Positions 61,423 through 64,000 of a stretch of 64,000 bases of DNA are shown in pieces; positions within the stretch are counted from its first letter, which is position 1; every line of letters starts with the position of its first letter. The translations under genes and the position numbers were made by a program. Origin of the DNA: an uncultured Mollicutes bacterium (lineage in GTDB: Bacteria > Bacillota_I > Bacilli_A > ML615J-28 > CAG-313); NCBI GenBank assembly GCA_900548675.1, contig URLJ01000006.1, positions 1-64,000 of the forward strand. Reading direction: 5' to 3'. The notes under the pieces are model-generated. The model saw only the letters and a program-made list of their open reading frames with translations. It had not been told where the DNA came from and made no database searches.

Positions 61423-62472
61423 GTGAAAAATAGTATATATAATTATGATCAAGAAGCCCTTGAAGAATACTTTTTATCAATAGGCGATAAAAAATATCGT
61501 GCAGTTCAGATTCTTGAATGGTTGTATCGTAAAAGAGTAGATAGTTTTGAAGAAATGACAAATCTTTCTAAATTGGCTAAGCAGGATTTAATTGAAAACT
61601 TTACAATCGAACCTTTAACCCTTGAAAAGAAACTATGTGCTAGTGATGGAACAATTAAATACTTATTTAAACTAGAAGATGGACATTTGATTGAAACCGT
61701 TCTTATGCGGCATAATTATGGTAATAGTGTCTGTGTAACGAGTCAAGTCGGCTGCAATATGGGATGCTCATTTTGTGCGAGTGGTGAGCTAGGAAAAGTT
61801 CGCGATTTAGATCTATCGGAAATGATGCGTCAGGTATTGTATGTTCAAAAAGAATTAGATAAAACTACTGAGCGCGTTACTAACGTTGTTGTAATGGGAA
61901 TTGGTGAGCCATTTGATAATTATGATACTGTAATTAAGTTCGTAAAAACTTTAAACTATGGTAAGGGTTTCGAGATTGGGGCCCGTCATATAACGATTTC
62001 AACTTGTGGAATAGTTCCTAAAATAAAAGCTTTCAAAGATGAAAATTTACAAGTAAATCTCGCGATAAGTCTTCACGCTCCAAACAATGAACTTCGTAGT
62101 CAAATAATGAAGATAAATAAAGCATATCCGCTAGAAGAAGTTATGGCAGCAGCTAAAGAGTATGTTGAGGCTACTAACCGCCGTATTACTTTTGAATATA
62201 TTTTATTAGAAGGTATTAACGATACTAAAAAGTGCGCATATGAACTCATTAATTTAATAAGAGGTATGAATGCATATGTTAATTTAATCCCTTACAATAA
62301 AGTAGTTACGAAGAGTTATCGACAAACCTCTCATGACCAAGGTGAAAAATTTTTCAGTATTCTTTATGAAGCAGGAATCAATGTTACGATGAGAATGGAA
62401 CATGGTAATGACATTAATGCGGCATGTGGACAATTGCGCGCCCAAGAACTTTCTAAAAAAGGTGAAGCTTAA
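61423..62472 (+). CDS. rlmN: 23S rRNA (adenine-2503-C2) / tRNA methyltransferase RlmN
   Basis: 349 residues, radical-SAM enzyme. The iron-sulfur cluster motif is GCNMGCSFCASGELG near residue 108. NVVVMGIGEPFDNYD, ITISTCGIVPKI and the C-terminal methyl-carrier Cys in NAACGQLRAQ are all present. GTG start with AAAAGGAG upstream. One-base overlap with rsgA. In Bacillus, prpC and prkC lie between these two genes; here they are missing. Confidence 0.97.
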   Translation: MKNSIYNYDQEALEEYFLSIGDKKYRAVQILEWLYRKRVDSFEEMTNLSKLAKQDLIENFTIEPLTLEKKLCASDGTIKYLFKLEDGHLIETVLMRHNYGNSVCVTSQVGCNMGCSFCASGELGKVRDLDLSEMMRQVLYVQKELDKTTERVTNVVVMGIGEPFDNYDTVIKFVKTLNYGKGFEIGARHITISTCGIVPKIKAFKDENLQVNLAISLHAPNNELRSQIMKINKAYPLEEVMAAAKEYVEATNRRITFEYILLEGINDTKKCAYELINLIRGMNAYVNLIPYNKVVTKSYRQTSHDQGEKFFSILYEAGINVTMRMEHGNDINAACGQLRAQELSKKGEA

Positions 62473-63344
62473 TGGAAGCAGTTATTATTAAATTAATTGC
62501 GGGAGATTATACGGTGTATGATGCATCCCAAAATAAAATATACATAGCTAAGGCAAGTGGAAAATTTAGACATGAAAAAACAACTCCTAAAGTAGGAGAT
62601 AAGGTTGTTTGCCAAGTACTAGATGAAAACAATGCTTATATTACTAAAATAATGCCTCGTGAAAATGATTTACTTAGACCATTTATTGCGAATATCGATC
62701 AAGCAATTGTCATAACTTCGGTTAAAGAACCAAGTTTCAACAGTAATCTTTTAGATCGTTTTTTAACAATTCTTTCTTATAACAACATTAAAGCGATTAT
62801 TGTTTTTAGTAAATGGGATTTATTAAAAGAAGAAGAAATGGAAGAAATGGAAAAAATAAATGCCTATTATCAAAAAATAGGTTATCAAACTTACCTAACA
62901 GGTAATAATTTAACAAAAGAAATTGAAGAACTTTTCAAAGATAAAGTTAGTGTTATTACAGGACAAAGCGGTGTTGGTAAAAGTAGTTTAATTAATAGAT
63001 TAGATGAAAATTTGAATCTAGCAACATCAAATATCTCAAAAGCTTTAGGAAGAGGAAAGCATACAACAAGACATACGGAACTTCACTTTTTAAAAGGTGG
63101 TTTGGTTGCAGATACGCCTGGCTTTGGGTTATTAGAATTTCAGGATATGGACGAAAAAGATATCGCTCAAAACTTTGTTGAATTTTTCAATTTAAGCGAT
63201 AAATGTAAATATAAAGGATGTCTCCATATTAATGAACCTTCATGTAAAGTAAAAGAAGCTTTGCTTCAAAATGAAATTTTAAAATCACGATATGATAACT
63301 ATCTTCAATTTATAAATGAAATAAAAAAACAAAGAAAGTGGTGA
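62472..63344 (+). CDS. rsgA: Ribosome small-subunit GTPase RsgA
   Basis: 290 residues. N-terminal OB fold, circularly permuted GTPase (G4 SKWDL near residue 117, where most have NKxDL; G1 GQSGVGKSSLIN near 163; G3 ADTPGFG near 213) and zinc domain CKYKGCLHINEPSC. It checks late 30S assembly. Ends in TGA, 4 bases before rpe. Confidence 0.96.
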   Translation: MEAVIIKLIAGDYTVYDASQNKIYIAKASGKFRHEKTTPKVGDKVVCQVLDENNAYITKIMPRENDLLRPFIANIDQAIVITSVKEPSFNSNLLDRFLTILSYNNIKAIIVFSKWDLLKEEEMEEMEKINAYYQKIGYQTYLTGNNLTKEIEELFKDKVSVITGQSGVGKSSLINRLDENLNLATSNISKALGRGKHTTRHTELHFLKGGLVADTPGFGLLEFQDMDEKDIAQNFVEFFNLSDKCKYKGCLHINEPSCKVKEALLQNEILKSRYDNYLQFINEIKKQRKW

Positions 63345-63348
63345 AAAT

Positions 63349-63987
63349 ATGATTGTCGCACCATCGATGTTAGCCGCTAATATAAAGGCGCTTCCCGAAG
63401 AAATCGAAAAAATAAATAATAGTGATGCATCTTGGATTCATCTAGATATAATGGATGGAGCATTTGTGCCAAATACATCGTTTGATGAGAATTTAGTCAA
63501 CAAAATAAGAAAACTAACAACAAAGTTTCTAGATGTCCACTTAATGACTTTTAATCCTTTAGCGTTGATAGAGCGATATAAAAAAGCTGGAGCTGATTTA
63601 ATAACTTTTCACTATGAGGCTGAAAAAGATCCACTAAGTGTGATAAGAAAAATTCACGCTAATGGTATTAAAGCAGGAATTTCTATAAAACCACAAACAA
63701 AAGTTGAAGCAATTATCGAATACTTACCATTTGTTGATGTTGTTTTAGTGATGAGTGTTGAACCAGGGCTAGGTGGACAAAAATTTTTAACAAACGCAAT
63801 TGCGAAAGTTGAGGAGTTAAAAAAACTAAAAGAAATAAAAAAATACCCTTATTTAATTGAAGTAGATGGGGGAATTAATCAAGAGACTGCCCCTTTGGTT
63901 AAAGCTAAAGGATGCGATGTTGTTGTTAGTGGATCTTATTTATTTAAGGCTTTATCTTTTTCTAAAGCCGTAAAGGTGATTAGTTAA
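63349..63987 (+). CDS. rpe: Ribulose-phosphate 3-epimerase
   Basis: 212 residues, TIM barrel. VAPSMLAANI, HLDIMDGAFVPN (metal His/Asp), DVHLMTFNP, LVMSVEPGLGGQKF and the terminal VDGGINQETAPL with catalytic Asp. Pentose phosphate pathway. Follows rsgA as in Bacillus and overlaps the next start. Confidence 0.96.
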   Translation: MIVAPSMLAANIKALPEEIEKINNSDASWIHLDIMDGAFVPNTSFDENLVNKIRKLTTKFLDVHLMTFNPLALIERYKKAGADLITFHYEAEKDPLSVIRKIHANGIKAGISIKPQTKVEAIIEYLPFVDVVLVMSVEPGLGGQKFLTNAIAKVEELKKLKEIKKYPYLIEVDGGINQETAPLVKAKGCDVVVSGSYLFKALSFSKAVKVIS

Positions 63988-64000
63988 TGCGCGTAATAGT
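63987..64000 (+). CDS. Start of the next gene, possibly thiamine pyrophosphokinase (partial)
   Basis: ATG overlaps the rpe stop (TAATG) and opens the frame MRVIV before the window ends. In Bacillus rpe is followed by thiN, so a thiamine pyrophosphokinase is a guess from gene order only. Confidence 0.3.

Noticed and set aside
1..64000. Mycoplasma genetic code (TGA as Trp)
   Set aside because: TGA ends several intact genes at family-typical lengths (ftsW, rsgA and others), and Trp is encoded by TGG throughout.

Overview
The window looks like a chromosome segment of a low-GC (roughly 30 percent by eye) member of the Bacilli, close to the Erysipelotrichia/Mollicutes side of that class. It still makes a cell wall (ftsW, murG, murB, nagZ, polysaccharide deacetylase) and lipoproteins (lgt). 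It also carries a recognisable endospore set: gerW, a cotJB-like gene, cotJC, spoIIGA, sigE with its pro-sequence, and sigG. Almost all genes are on the + strand. TGA ends several genes (for example at 16394, 35632, 36807, 57491 and 63344), so the standard bacterial code applies and not the Mycoplasma code.

Layout: 1-5.9 kb holds an SGNH hydrolase, a DegV/FakB protein and a large secreted lipoprotein split in two by an apparent frameshift. 5.9-9.6 kb holds an ABC exporter half, a minus-strand flavodoxin-domain membrane protein whose natural start is cut off by an in-frame TGA, and a YidD protein with a long unknown C-terminal extension. 9.7-14.3 kb resembles the Bacillus ytfI-ytfJ and ytxK-ackA neighbourhoods. 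14.4-19.1 kb is an accessory block: two tandem exported proteins of unknown function and a small lipoprotein. 19.3-28 kb is dnaE, then a sugar-phosphate run (ROK kinase, phosphoglucomutase, glucose-6-phosphate isomerase) and another lipoprotein. 28-35.6 kb holds a deacetylase, a CmpB-type membrane protein, a PfkB kinase, a YhhN lysoplasmalogenase, cardiolipin synthase, tgt and a lipoprotein.

35.7-38.8 kb is ftsW-murG-murB. 38.8-39.8 kb is the cotJ spore-coat pair behind a SigE-like promoter. A 1 kb gene-poor stretch follows, with a putative small RNA, a relic of an InlB-repeat protein and several promoters, leading into ftsZ-spoIIGA-sigE-sigG (the Bacillus order without ftsA beside it). Next come an ECF vitamin-transporter S component, gpmI and eno, nagZ, an amidohydrolase, a minus-strand MntR-like regulator with a palindromic operator on its own promoter, a two-component system, and the fatty-acid activation set fakB-fakA-plsX. 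On the minus strand lie an ECF sigma factor with a candidate anti-sigma factor, preceded by four tandem palindromes and a structured, terminator-linked RNA, and then lgt. The window closes with an operon of an unknown gene, rsmB, rlmN, rsgA, rpe and the first bases of the next gene.

The least explained signals are: two dispersed RNA elements of about 100 nt with matching architecture and a compensated pairing; the structured RNA plus palindrome array in front of the ECF sigma operon; the YidD extension; and the paired exported proteins. All protein assignments come from motif recognition by reading; no database search was run.
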